The notes beneath the pieces are model-generated. The model made no database searches. It was not told the origin of the DNA and saw only the letters and a program-made list of their open reading frames with translations. A program made the position numbers and the translations under genes. From Solicoccozyma terricola (taxonomy: Eukaryota > Basidiomycota > Tremellomycetes > Filobasidiales > Piskurozymaceae): DNA of 64,000 nucleotides. The DNA lies in assembly GCA_001600875.1 (NCBI GenBank), contig BCLD01000002.1:869134-933133 (forward strand), given 5' to 3'. Positions 23,101 to 34,466 of this stretch are shown here, piece by piece (positions within the stretch are counted from its first letter, which is position 1; each line of letters opens with the position of its first letter).

Positions 23101-25813
23101 CGGACGACCTCTGGATGTCCTGACCTTGACGATATCGTTGAACAGCTCATCGAGGTCTTCATCGCGAAGTTGGTCAACGGCAGGACCACGGTCATCCAAT
23201 CTAGCCAATGCAGCTTCTCGTTTTGCGAACGTCCAATCGAGCACCTGGACATCAGATGATTCAGCACTAACTTCTCTTGGCGTCTTGGAAGGTGACTCCG
23301 AATTTTCCCCAGCAACTGATTGAGTTGAAGTAGACGCCTGTATGCGCTGCGCCCGAACCGCCTCAGGAAAGGCGAATCGGAAGACGTGAAAGTCTATGAT
23401 AATGCGATAGCCAGACTCTAGCGTCATCGGCTGATTTGCTTGCAATGGGCGCCCATTTACGAGAGTGACAGCGTCTGCACCAAGAGCCTCCAGTGTGACC
23501 TTTCCACTATTTGTAAATACGCAATGTTCGGGCATGACACGAGCGCCAGAGAGCTTGATGGCCGCTTTGCCAGCTGCGGAGCTCCCTACGAGAGTCCGAC
23601 CTTCGGGTATTTGGTAAACCAGACACTCCGACATGAGGGGATCCTCGGATAAATTGACAAGATGTGGATTTCGCTTCGGCGCATGGACGCCTATCAGCGT
23701 CTTGTCAACCGAAATTCCGAGTTCCTCCAATGCTCGTTCTCTCTCGATTGCTATCTCAGCAGTCTTGCGCATCTTCTCTTCCCAGCTTTCGTTCAGAGTC
23801 GCCATCAGCTTTTCAGACGTTTCGAGGTTTTCTTGAAGCTCGAGTTCTGAAGATCCGACAAGCGCGATTAGCTGATGAGCCACCGTTTCCCGCACTCTAC
23901 TCACTGCTAACGGTTTTAATCTCTCCATCTCGAGTACGATACGATACAAACTGCTTCTCCGGCGGTATGTTATGATCAAATATGGACTCCTCAGTGTTGT
24001 CGATTGTCTTCCCGGATGCTCGATTCCGTAACTCCTCCAGCTCCTCTTTCAAGCTCCGAATAAGCTTTGCCGTAGGATCTTCGTTTACCACCGCATTAGT
24101 TCTAATTTGTTTTGCTTGATCCGCGTATCTGAGAGTCGACAGTGTCTCCTCATAATCCGCCGGAGAGATGGCAGCAATCATGCAGGTCTTACTGTTCCCT
24201 CCCAGACTTTCTTTAAGAAGCCAAGTAAGAACTGAATCCCGAAATGGTACGAAGTCTTCCTTCCTTCTTTTGCCTCGCGTTCCGGTATCCGAGGATTGAG
24301 CAGCGAGTGCCTGTATAACCTTACCTAAAGTAGTTAAAGACTTGTTGATGTTCGCTCCTTCTTTGAGACGGGTGCCGGTAGCTCCTGTGCTGTTAGCCCT
24401 CTCGGACCCGGCCAGGTCCACTAATGATATCTTAGAGACCTTCTCTCCTGATAAGCTTGTAGTCTCATCCAAACGGGTTTGGGTAAGAATGAGCGTGAAA
24501 ACAGCGTGACTTCGACTACTAGTCTCGTTCATTTTGGTCGCGGCAACGGTGCGCGAGACATTTCCCTCGTCCATCAGGTGGATAAGACCTGAGTTGTTGT
24601 CTACGGTGAGGCGGGACAGGTCCTCAACGTAGGGACCAAGCGAAGGGTGTTCACGGACCTTGAGAGGACCTTTGTTATTCGGGTTGAGGAGGTCTCGAAC
24701 TGGATAGAGGAGAGAGGTCTCAACGATCGCCAGAGGTCTCCAACAATTATCAAACCCGAACCTTTTTCGTTGTAGATTTCCATGTAGGACACTTCAAGTC
24801 GATATTGTATATGAGGTTCCGTGATCTTTTTCTCCTCGATGCGACGAAAGAGCTCCTCTGTTGTAAGCGGGATAATGCCTTTATCTTGACCATCTGTCAC
24901 GGCACGAAGATATCAACAAAATGCTTTGTCCCTCCCCTGACAGCTCATGGCGGCTGATTGCCGATCACTCACATCCCATCATCGAGTAACTCTTTCCGCT
25001 GCCCAGCCATAGTTCCAATTTCCGTCGCCGCCAAACGATCAGCAATGGAAATTCTTCATCAGTCTCCACGAGCATTCACCTTCCAGTCTGTCCATAGGCG
25101 AAGATACACGTGTTATACCCAGCAAAACTATGATCTAGCAACTCAATACCTAAATCGGAATAAAGAGTATGCTGAGATGCGTAGTCGGGAGACGTCTTGT
25201 CAACGGACCAGTACGAGTGATCTGCACGGCCACAGAGTATAAGTGTCACAACGACTAGCGCAAGGGAGTGGAGATAAGGTGGCACCCACCAAAACTGAAA
25301 GCATGGGCTCTCTTCTCTCTCTCCCTTCCTTTGACCACTGGACTTCCAGTCAAAGTATTGGTTCTAGCAGATTCTGATCCAGCTCCCGAAAATATGACAC
25401 CGTTATCTGTTAATGAGACATTGCCAGCTGTTTCAGGTGGATCTAAGAATGTCTGAGTTCCGTTGATCATTCGTATGAGCGGCTTCGCGCCGCGAGCGAT
25501 CTCTATGATGTTGTGAGGTGTGGGTATCAAAGTCAACTTTCCGAGCAGTCGAGGGGAGGAAGCGCGAGGACGGCATTTACCTCGCGTGTTGAGCGGTCGA
25601 CATCTGAAGCCATATGCAACGTCCGGTATAGGTAAGCGATTTATTCATCTATTTCCTTCCATGGCATCGTTCTCACCGGACCACAACCTTGATGTTCCCA
25701 CCTCCTCCCGCCGCCGAGGCATCGGCTGCCATATTCGCTCCAGGTATTCCTGGTCCTGGGGAATAGCGAGGCGGAAGCTTGGCCGGCGAAGATTGTGGAG
25801 TTGTGATGGCCAT
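20176..25813 (-). CDS. Kinesin-3 motor (Unc104/KIF1 type) with FHA and PH domains
   Basis: The start at 25813 begins [18 protein letters not shown], then NIKVVVR(CRPLNTRE). The motor P-loop [13 protein letters not shown] spans an intron near 24995-25085. Switch I ([11 protein letters not shown]) and switch II ([15 protein letters not shown]) follow at 24400-24540, then the neck. The single large exon below about 23980 carries the FHA domain ([20 protein letters not shown]), predicted coiled coil, and the KIF1-associated regions. Short 3' exons encode a C-terminal PH domain ([43 protein letters not shown], with the conserved Trp). Length is roughly 1,600 residues, as for fungal Unc104. These motors carry endosomes and vesicle precursors to microtubule plus ends; FHA and PH regulate dimerisation and bind phosphoinositide cargo. 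Architecture is complete. I give no symbol because fungi have more than one kinesin-3 type. Confidence 0.93.
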
Positions 25814-26170
25814 ATTGAACGTATGGCAATGTTGAAGAGGCCGACTGCAAATCAGCGAAGTAGGGAACTCATTGATGTACGAGGAGCTCTACGATTGCGG
25901 ATGATGATGGAATGAATGAGAGGAGTCGTGCTGGTATGACCATCTGCAGATATAGACAAGAGGTCAGAGAAGGGGTCGGTTATGAGGAGCTGCTCTTCGA
26001 GCATATCCCTGCCAATTCTAGTAGTACCCACTTCTCAGAGCTCTACTTACCTATGTCTTTGTGATCTATGTTTTCTGTACCTCTACCTTTCTAAGCCAAC
26101 ATCTATTTTCCGAACACGGACGAGGTTTTGCTCCTTTGGAGTGAACGATGATGTTCGTCGCCACCAGGAG

Positions 26171-26200
26171 TCCGTCCTCCGTCCTCCGTCCTCCGTCCTC
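26171..26200. repeat. Four tandem copies of TCCGTCC
   Basis: A perfect period-7 repeat plus two further bases lies in the divergent promoter of the kinesin-3 and TRM6 genes. It is short and probably arose by slippage. Confidence 0.85.
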
Positions 26201-26529
26201 GCAGACCGTAAGGGAGTGAGAGTGAGGTCTAATGCGGTTCGGCTTGATGCTATCCGAGTTGAGCCCTACTTGAAAGTACGAGGTTGTCTGTCACCACCAC
26301 CCACCACCCATGAACGGGGATTCCAGCCCGACAAAGCACGAGCAGCAGAGCATGGATGGACGATGGCAGCGAGTCGATGTATGATATGCAACCAAGTTGC
26401 ACAGTATCCATGATGCATTCACGCAGCGTAGCACCAGGGAGCACTCATCGGCCCAACCCCTTCCCTTTGCTCCGCTCGCCATCACCAGCTCCGCTCGTCA
26501 TCACCAGCCTCCGTCGGAGCACGCTGTGT

Positions 26530-26535
26530 CACGTG
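26530..26535. promoter_or_regulatory. CACGTG element upstream of TRM6
   Basis: GTCACGTGAC is a 10-base palindrome 93 bases before the TRM6 start codon. Confidence 0.45.
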
Positions 26536-26627
26536 ACTGTTATGAGATTCAAGAAATGTCGAGTCCTTCATCTCCTCACCCAGACCATTCCAACTCGTAC
26601 TTCACATAACTCGGCACCTTCATCGAC

Positions 26628-28681
26628 ATGGACACCTCCGACGCCCTCTCCTCCGATGTACGCGCCGTTAATACCACCAATCCATCAACTTCAGCGCAAG
26701 TTGCTGCCGTACCGACACCGACACCTTCTACTTCACGACCACCCCGTCCACCCAGAGTCCCTCCCCCGCCGCCTCCTCCCAACCACATTCTCCTGGAACG
26801 ACGGGTCACGACGATACAGGAAGGTGATAGTGTGATGTTGATGTTACCGAGTGAGATCGTGAAGGTTGTCGTGGCTAGCTCGACGGGGTGAGTTGGTGTA
26901 CAATGCTCTATCCCAAGGCATACGAAGTATCTGATGGTCGGGTGAAAATAGAACGACGAGCCTGGGAAAGTTTGGATCATTTCCTACTTCTCAACTAGTT
27001 GGAAAGTCGTATGGCATCACGTACGAAATCGTGTCTTCGACAACAACGGATACACCGGGAGGTACACCGGCACCTGCAATGGATGAGGAAGAGCAAGCTG
27101 CTGCTGTGGAAGCCGGTGGAAGGGCGAAAATCGCTGAGAAGAGACAAAATTGGAAGGGAAAGGGAAAGGGAAAGGGGAAGGGAAAAGGGAAGGAAGCAGG
27201 TGGAGCGGAGGGGATGATGTTGAGACCGATGAGGAAAGCGAGGATGGAGGAGTTGGGTGAGTAGCACTTCCTCCTGGATGGTGTCCCGAGAGATGCTAAA
27301 ATGGCGATCAATCGCTTTCAGAGGAGACCGATGCAACAAACGATTTGATTCCCGCGATCCCGACCACTGCACTGCTCTCAGCTGTTGAAATCATTGCACT
27401 GAGAGAAGCAGGTTGTTCGGCAGAAGAGATCATTCAAAGACAGATTGAAAAACATGATGGGTTCAAGTTGAAGACGGAGTACTCAAAGGAGAAATACAGG
27501 AAGAGGAAGGAGAAGAAGTGAGAGATGTTACTTGCTTTCGACACGACAATTCAGTTACTAATTTCGTCATGTTTTTATCGCTCAGATATACATGCTCTGT
27601 CCTTCCGCTCGCGCCAACACTTGCCAACGTCATCACATCCTACAACACCCGTGCAAACTCTGGTGCTGTCCTCAACTTCCGGATTGACACCTTGTCACAG
27701 CTGTTGAACCTTGCATCTATACGACCAGGAGGGCGATACCTCGTTGTAGAAGATGGCGGCGGTCTCATCGTAGGGGCGCTACTCGACCGCATGGGAGGAG
27801 AAGGTCGGATCCTGCAGTTGACAGAGAATGACTCGCCTCCCGCGTGGTCTATCCTCGAGAGTATGAACTTCCCAAAACATATCTTGGATGACTCGGTGCG
27901 ATTCTTGAACTGGTATGAAGCCGAGGAGGATTACGTACCGGTCAAATCGGAAGTTTCCGAACCGGGTGGCAATCCTGTCAAAGAAGCTCAGAAGGCCCGG
28001 AAAAGGGATGGGCAGATTGCGGCACTCAATCGAACGAGGGAGGAATTGCATCGGGGAGAGTGGGATGGATTGATTATGGCGTCGGAACTGAGCCCACCGA
28101 GCGTGCTGGAAAACTTGCTACCGTATCTAGGAGGCAGTGCGAACGTCGTCGTGTATAGCCAATGGCTTACTGTGTTGACCGATACGCTGCAAGGAATGAG
28201 GGAGCGGCCGGAGTGGTTGGCACCGAACTTGACCGAGAGTTGGACGAGGAGGTACCAGGTGAGTTGTGAGACATTATTGGCTGGAGCATGATCGGTGACG
28301 TCGGTGGGTTTCCCTATAGGTTTTGCCTGGTCGAACACATCCGACCATGGTGACAAGTGCAACGGGAGGTTACCTCTTACATGCCATTCGAGTGTGAGTG
28401 GAATACCATGTACAATCTACATAACCAGCCAGCCATCTGATATTTCCCTTATCAGACATCCCAACTATGACCTGGGGTTCGCACGACCTCCACGCCAGCC
28501 TCGCGCCAAGCGGTCTGCGCCAGGGGAAGGTCAACGAGCACTCAGAAAGAAAGCCAAACTGCTCGCGTCAGAAAGAGAGACGTCAGCGAGCACTCCAGGG
28601 GCCGAGGAGCCGGATGGCGGGGAAGCAAGTCTAGTGATGTTGGAAAACGAGGTAAACGGAGACGTCGGAATGGATGCATGA
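26628..28681 (+). CDS. TRM6: tRNA (adenine58-N1)-methyltransferase non-catalytic subunit Trm6
   Basis: The N-terminus is a Ser/Thr/Pro tract ending in a run of prolines. The Trm6 (Gcd10) signature then appears: NHILLERRVTTIQEGDSVML, LPSEIVKVV, then over the first intron TTSLGKFGSFPTSQLVGKSY and GITYEIV. A Gly-Lys repeat (KGKGKGKGKGKGK, about 27160-27195) forms a basic insert. Later exons give NDLIPAIPTTALLSAVEIIA, EKYRKRKEKKY, then the Rossmann-like half (RPGGRYLVVEDGGGLIVGAL) and HPNYDLGFARPPRQPRAKR near the end. Trm6 pairs with the catalytic Trm61 to make m1A58 in tRNA, notably initiator tRNA-Met, in the nucleus. Stop at 28679-28681. It is convergent with the EEP-family gene, with only 2 bases between the two stop codons. 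Confidence 0.92.
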
Positions 28682-28683
28682 CC

Positions 28684-30122
28684 TCATTGCGGAGACAGCC
28701 TTTGGATCTCGACAAAGACCGCTCGGTGATCACTCCATCTACCCGTCCATCCAGAGTAATCTCCTTGCCCAGCGAGTAGATTATCTATCACTGCATGCTT
28801 GATCACTGCGTATCCACCGCGAACGTCTTTGGTGACCTGTTGGTCCGAATGTCCCTCCGTGCGGCGATCTTGCAATCCGAGAAAGATGAAATCGATACGA
28901 GAGTCTACTTCTCTTCCGGGACTAGAAAAGTCTGTATATGTTCCAGAAAGGCCACAAGGAGCCGAGGGAAGGATGCCTGTACTGCCTGGATATGGGGTGC
29001 AGCGCGTAACTAGATGACGATAAGTGTCGAGGAATTGAAGGGACGGGGAATGGAGAGGATATTGGGATATCATATTCTTGTACCCATCTTCCTCGGGAGG
29101 CGAGTCTAGGCGGAGTATGTGTCAGACGTCTCGTTCTATTTGAACAACCTAGATTGACGGGGCCAGCTCACTGAAGTCACCTGTGAGAATGACAGGGCCA
29201 CCGACGACGACACCATGTCGGTGTTCTACCTGATCAACCCACTTCCTTCCTTCGTGCCGGATGATCAAGCTCGAATGAGCTCGCGCTGTTAGACCTCTAT
29301 CGTCATAATGTGTGTTGAAGATGTGTATGAGTGGCGTCGTAGTGTCGCCGGCGGGTGTATGAGGTCTCAAGCTGAGGAAGGTGGCTATGCGAGTTTGGCT
29401 CTGATGTCAAGTCATGGGGGGAGGGGGAGGATGGTTGGCACTCGCGTGCGCACAAAGCTATGAACATTTCTGGTCACTTACAGCATCCCATCCTTTGGAT
29501 CCTGGTACATCCGGCGTGAGGGAGAGCCACTTGAATGTGTGATCTACGTGCTGAAAGCGAGATCTGTGTGAATGGATGGATGGATGGATGGATGGATGGA
29601 TGGATGGATGGATGGATGGATGGATGGATGGATGGAAGGACGGACGAACGGATGCACTTGAGACAATGAGAAATGCAGGGAGAAGAGGTAAATGATTCTG
29701 ATACCTCACTTTTTGAAAAAGATCGGACTGTACTCTCCTGCCGTCTTCCCATCATCCCGACCTACCCCCACCCAGCCATACCCATCTCCCAATAGCACCT
29801 TGAGATCTTGTAGCTGGGGGTGTAACACCTCTTGAAACCCGATGAGGTCCGGGTCGAGGACAGCCAAGGCATCGACGAGTCTGGAGCGACGTTCAGACCA
29901 GGGTCGCTCATTCCATTGTCCGAGTGGACCGCCATGCGGAGCCTGAATGGTGCCGGTGGGTGGTATGGGGACTATGTGGCCGTCAAATCGACTGCATGAG
30001 AGGATTTAGCATTTGGCCTTGTCATGGATTGTTCGCGGAACTCACATGTTGACGGTTGCCACACGGATGAACTCTGGCAGAGCGAGGCTGGAGACAGACT
30101 GTGGGATGTTACTGACATTCAT
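28684..30122 (-). CDS. Endonuclease/exonuclease/phosphatase (EEP) family hydrolase
   Basis: The start at 30122 gives [18 protein letters not shown] and then RVATVNM, with the metal-ligand Asn of the EEP fold. Next come [19 protein letters not shown] (catalytic Glu), [21 protein letters not shown] and HIFNTHYDD (catalytic His). VILTGDFN follows, with its Asn codon split by an intron: A before the donor, AC after the acceptor. The last exon has a further metal region (SRIDFIFLG) and the terminal [10 protein letters not shown] with the Asp-His pair. All catalytic elements are present, so the enzyme is likely active, with Mg-dependent phosphodiester chemistry. No signal peptide is seen. The substrate cannot be told: family members cleave DNA, RNA, sphingomyelin or inositol phosphates. 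One intron holds a 4-base microsatellite. Confidence 0.85.
29572..29635. repeat. (ATGG)16 microsatellite in an intron of the EEP gene
   Basis: About 16 perfect copies of ATGG (CCAT on the coding strand) lie between the exon encoding [11 protein letters not shown] and the one encoding FFKK. In one frame it reads as Ser-Ile-His-Pro repeats, but flanking splice sites place it in an intron. Confidence 0.9.
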
Positions 30123-30218
30123 GGCGGTGTGGAAGTGGGAAGTACTGGTGGGAGACTAGGGTAAGAGATTGGTGGAGGTGGGGTGACTAAAGGGCCGACG
30201 AGGGTGACGAACAGCGGC

Positions 30219-30224
30219 CACGTG
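30219..30224. promoter_or_regulatory. CACGTG element upstream of the EEP gene
   Basis: GGCCACGTGGG lies 97 bases upstream of the EEP start codon. A second box lies at 30391-30396, on the GUT2 side of the telomere-type repeat. Confidence 0.4.
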
Positions 30225-30343
30225 GGAACAAAGGGGCCCCCCCGCGCCACTGATCCATGACAGACTCAGCGGATGGTCAATGCGGGATTGAAAGTGAAAA
30301 GGAGCACATGCGTGACTCAATTCTTCATCACATGCGGGACTCA

Positions 30344-30372
30344 TAACCCTAACCCTAACCCTAACCCTAACC
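30344..30372. repeat. Interstitial telomere-type repeat (TAACCC)4 + TAACC
   Basis: Four perfect TAACCC units plus a partial fifth (TTAGGG on the minus strand) lie in the middle of the divergent promoter between the EEP gene and GUT2, 18 bases from a CACGTG box. It is embedded in unique sequence with genes on both sides, so it is not a chromosome end. In fungi such teloboxes can be promoter sites for Myb-type telomere-repeat factors. Alternatively it is a scar of past repair. Confidence 0.9.
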
Positions 30373-30970
30373 GGGAATGTCACCGGCTATCACGTGTCAG
30401 CGGGGATTATTAGAGCGGCTGTGACGTCAGGCGGCCACGGGTGGCGACGATCGCGATGAGGCTCTGGGACATGGGGAGCGGAGGGTGGATGATGGTGGCG
30501 AGGGGAGGGGAGATGGTGGCGATGGACGGTACGGACCGGAGCGGGTGGTTGGATGGACAGCGGAATGTGCTTGGGGTGGACTGGACTGTGGATGGGTGGT
30601 GTCGCCGCTGTGTGGCTCGGGTTGACCGGGCCGCCTGCGGGTGCAGATTGCCAGCTGATCGAACAAAAAGTAGATGGAGTCACCGTTTATCACATCCATA
30701 TCAACATCCTCAACACTAAGAGTGGCATCCACACCATCCCTGCCACACATACACCCCATCCACTCCATCCACCCCAGTCCGCCCTAGTCCACCCACCGCC
30801 AACGGATCGTGCGACAGCGCGTTCGTGCATCCGCAAGCAGCCAGCAGCCAGCAGCCAGCGCGGCCCAATCGCATCCTCGACAGACAACGGTCATCGAATA
30901 GAAGCAGCGACAATAGCGACACGCACACCGTAGGCAATACATCCCACTCCTAGTCACATCTCCCACCACC

Positions 30971-33900
30971 ATGTACCGTCACATCTCCCGTCGCTCCCTC
31001 GCACTTACCACCACCGCCATCGTCTCCACCTCTGCCTACTTCACCTACACCTCCCTCCAACCCACAGTTTTCAACGACGTCGATAAAATCCCCGTCACAC
31101 AACGTCGTCCAGGTCCACTATGGAGTCCACCGACTCGTAAACAGATGTTGGACCATCTCAAATCTTCCGGTCGGAGTATCCAATCGTCTCAGTCGAGCGG
31201 CGGAGGCGGAGGCGGAGGCGGAGGCAGCGGCAGTGAACTGGTGACGTCGCCGGACTCGAAGCCCTTGGCTGTCGAGAAAGAGGACCAAGATGAGGGCATA
31301 TTCGATCTTCTAGTCGTCGGCGGTGGTGCGACCGGTACCGGTGTAGCTGTGGATGCTGCCAGCAGAGGGTTGAAGGTCGCGTGTGTGGAGAGGGATGATT
31401 TTAGCTCAGGTACGAGTAGTAAATCGACAAAGTTGGTGCATGGCGGCGTGAGGTATTTGCAGAAGGCTGTGTTTGAATTGGATTATGGTCAGTTTGGTTT
31501 CCCGGTATGTCCACACGTCGCGTAGAAACTGATGATGACACTGCTCGGAACTCTGTGCTAGAACAATACAAACTCGTCAAAGAAGCGCTGAGAGAGAGGA
31601 AGATCTTCTTGGAGACAGCTCCACACTTGTCTAGCATGCTACCGTGAGTCCTGTTGTCACCGATCAAACGTCCTCCCTCGCAACCGATAACTGATCATTA
31701 CCTCTTCTCATTCAACCTCACAGCATCCTCCTGCCAATCTACACATGGTGGCAGCTTCCATACTACTACATGGGATGCAAGATGTACGATCTTCTCGCTG
31801 GAAAGGAGAACATGGAGTCGGCATACTGGATGGGTAAAGGGAAGGCCCTGGAAGCCTTCCCGATGTTGAAGAGTGATGGTCTGGTCGGTGGTGTCGTCTA
31901 CTATGATGGTGAGTGTCGTGTCGGTCTAGTTCACCGACTCACACAGAACTGAGATGGGTGTGGTCGTCGGCCAGGTCAACATAACGATTCTCGTATGAAC
32001 ATCTCCCTCGTCATGACCGCCGTCCAACATGGTGCAGTCATGGCAAATCACACTGAAGTTGTTGCATTGCACAAGAAACCATCGGCCGCTCATGGTGGGA
32101 CAGACCGCATATGTGGTGCGAGGTTGAAGGATAGGATGACGGGTGAGGAGTGGGATGTCCAATGCAAGGTGAGGTTGGGCGACGCTTGTTCTTGAAGTAC
32201 AGTGGATACTGACGTGGGAGGAAATATAGGGTGTCATCAATGCAACCGGACCGTTCTGTGATGGTGTCAGGAGATTAGATGAGCCGGGAGTCAAAGAGAT
32301 TGTTGCTCCCAGCTCTGGCGTACATATAACGTTACCTGTGAGTTCAAGGCGTTCAGCGTATGGCAGGCCGGCTGGCTGTATCGGCAGGAACTGACTGGTC
32401 TGCGCCCTTGGCAGAACTACTATGGCCCAAAAACCATGGGCCTTCTCGATCCAGCTACATCCGACGGTCGTGTCATATTCTTCCTCCCATGGCAAGGCAA
32501 TGTCATCGCCGGAACAACCGACTCCCCAACTGAAGTGTCCCAGAACCCCATCCCGAAGGAAGAGGAAATTCAGTGGATTTTGGATGAGTGCGTGGAAGGA
32601 ACGTTGCCGAACGTTGCACGCATGCGAGCTGACCTTTAGACCACAATCGCAGAGTCCGCCATTACCTGTCACCCGACATCAAGGTCCGACGTGGAGATGT
32701 CCTTTCTGCGTGGGCTGGTATCCGGCCGCTTGTCCGCGATCCAGCTGCGAAGAACACTCAGAGCTTGGTCCGGAATCACATGATCAACACGTCGGCGAGC
32801 GGGTTGCTGACAATCGCAGGTGGCAAGTGGACAACGTAGTAAGTAGATGTCCATGGACGTTGGGAAAGTCCTTCCTCACACTCTTGTCGTCGTTGCGTAG
32901 CCGTGCCATGGCTGAAGAAACCGTTGACGAGGCGATCAAGGTCTTCAACCTGACCGCACCCGAAAAGTGCCAGACTGACCACATCAAGTTGATGGGTGGT
33001 CACGCTTGGAGCAAGACGATGTTCATTAAATTGATTCAACAGGTGAGATTGATACGTGTGCAGTTCAAAATGTCATCCAGATGTTGACGATTGATTCCTT
33101 CGTTCTAGTTTGGCTTGGAGACTGACGTTGCCAAGCATTTGTCCGAGTCGTATGGTGACCGTGCATGGACCGTTTGTGCAATGGCAGAGGAGACCGGTGA
33201 GTAATAGACTAGATCAAACGGAACACTCCATACCGACATCTTGCATGCCTTCCAGGTCGCAGCTGGCCTATCCACGGAGTGCGCCTGTCCCCCATCTACC
33301 CCTACATCGAGGCAGAATGCCGATATGCGTGCAGGGTCGAGTACGCTCAGAAGGCTACTGACTTCATCGCTCGCCGTACCCGGCTTTCGTTCTTGAACGT
33401 GCAAGCGACGCTAGATGCCTTGCCGAGGGTTATCGACTTGATGGGCGAGGAGCTTGGATGGGACAACAAGAGGAAGGAGGTCGAATTCGATGAGACATTG
33501 GAATTCTTGAAGAGCATGGGCTTGCCCGAGGTGCGTTTGGTCCAATCATTTTTTTCTCTGTCGTCGCTGACAGACCCTTACTGCCACAGACCATGTACGG
33601 TCTCAAGCTGGCCGATGTTCGCAAGGCTGGTGGGAAAATTGGCCAGATCGGACTCGGTCCTGCCGAGGACCCCACGCTCTACTCCCGAGCTCAGTTCTCT
33701 CCTGAGGAGGTGAAGAATTTGAAGGAGGTCTTTGAGCACCTCGATTTCGACCGTGACGGCAGCATTACTCAGAGTGACATCACGCATGCAATGGAAAAGT
33801 GAGACGGACGGCTGTCGCAGAGGAAATTGGACCGAATCTGACCAAGGAATCTTTTGACAGGATGGGTTATAAGAATGCTGATAAAGCTATTTCAGCCGGC

Positions 33901-34283
33901 ATCTTAGCTGAGGTTGACTTCCAGCAAGTTTGGTCAAGAAAATGTGGGCAATATGGCTCGTGACTGATGCTGATTCTTTATCACAGCCGCAAGGGAATGG
34001 TCCAGTTTCCCGAGTTCCTTGAGGTAGGTTATTCACCGCTCGAGCGGCCCTTCCAAACTGTTCTCTCTCGTTACTTATCTCGTGGTTCTTCCTACACCAG
34101 ATTGCTGCAGGCATGAAAGAACTCAACCTGGAAAGTGCATTCACCCATGTCGCCAAACTCGACAAGTCGTCATCACCGTCCGTCAGCGATTCGGATCCCG
34201 TTGGCAAGCACGGGCACGGCGGTGGCGAGCATAGGATGGAGATGAGGCGGATTCCGGTCGAGCGAAGTGGTGGGGGTACGTAA
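30971..34283 (+). CDS. GUT2: Mitochondrial FAD-dependent glycerol-3-phosphate dehydrogenase with EF-hands
   Basis: The N-terminus ([20 protein letters not shown]) looks like a mitochondrial presequence plus membrane segment. A Gly-rich linker (about 31200-31230) follows. The FAD-binding motif is [20 protein letters not shown], then [18 protein letters not shown]. Later exons give [69 protein letters not shown] and KLMGGHAWS. The C-terminus carries two EF-hands: [12 protein letters not shown] (complete ligands) and [12 protein letters not shown] (Lys at position 5, so probably weak). The enzyme oxidises glycerol-3-phosphate to dihydroxyacetone phosphate on the outer face of the inner membrane and feeds ubiquinone, in the glycerol shuttle. 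EF-hands are typical of animal GPD2 and absent from yeast Gut2. About ten exons; it converges with the hydrolase gene 184 bases downstream. Confidence 0.95.
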
Positions 34284-34466
34284 GAGAGGACACGACCAGT
34301 GTCGGCGTTTGGGATGAAGTCTTGTTTCTTATCGACTTGGAGAAGTGAGAGGAGGCGACGTTTGTATGCAGCCTGGTGGGCTTGGCTCGATATCGGTTAT
34401 TGCATAGCATGAATGCCAGCTTGCGTTAATGCGTATGGAAACGGACTCCGAGATTACAGCAAAAGA

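Larger units (their letters stand above)
25814..26627. other. Divergent promoter between the kinesin-3 gene and TRM6
   Basis: About 0.8 kb. It contains a 7-base tandem repeat (26171-26200), a CACGTG box at 26530-26535 and short pyrimidine-rich leader sequence. Several open frames exist but start at non-ATG codons or show only repeat-derived composition. Confidence 0.55.
30123..30970. other. Divergent promoter between the EEP gene and GUT2
   Basis: About 0.85 kb. It contains two CACGTG boxes (30219-30224, 30391-30396), a telomere-type repeat (30344-30372) and a CAGC repeat (about 30833-30860). No gene is supported. Confidence 0.6.

Noticed and set aside
26171..26200. Possible CRISPR-like repeat
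   Set aside because: Period is 7 bases without spacers, in a eukaryotic promoter; simple tandem slippage.
29149..29370. Loss of the catalytic Asn (GDFS) in the EEP protein
   Set aside because: The Asn codon is split by an intron; joined exons read GDFN.
29458..29755. Ser-Ile-His-Pro repeat peptides on the minus strand
   Set aside because: They translate the (CCAT)n microsatellite in an intron of the EEP gene; flanking exons and splice sites fit without it.
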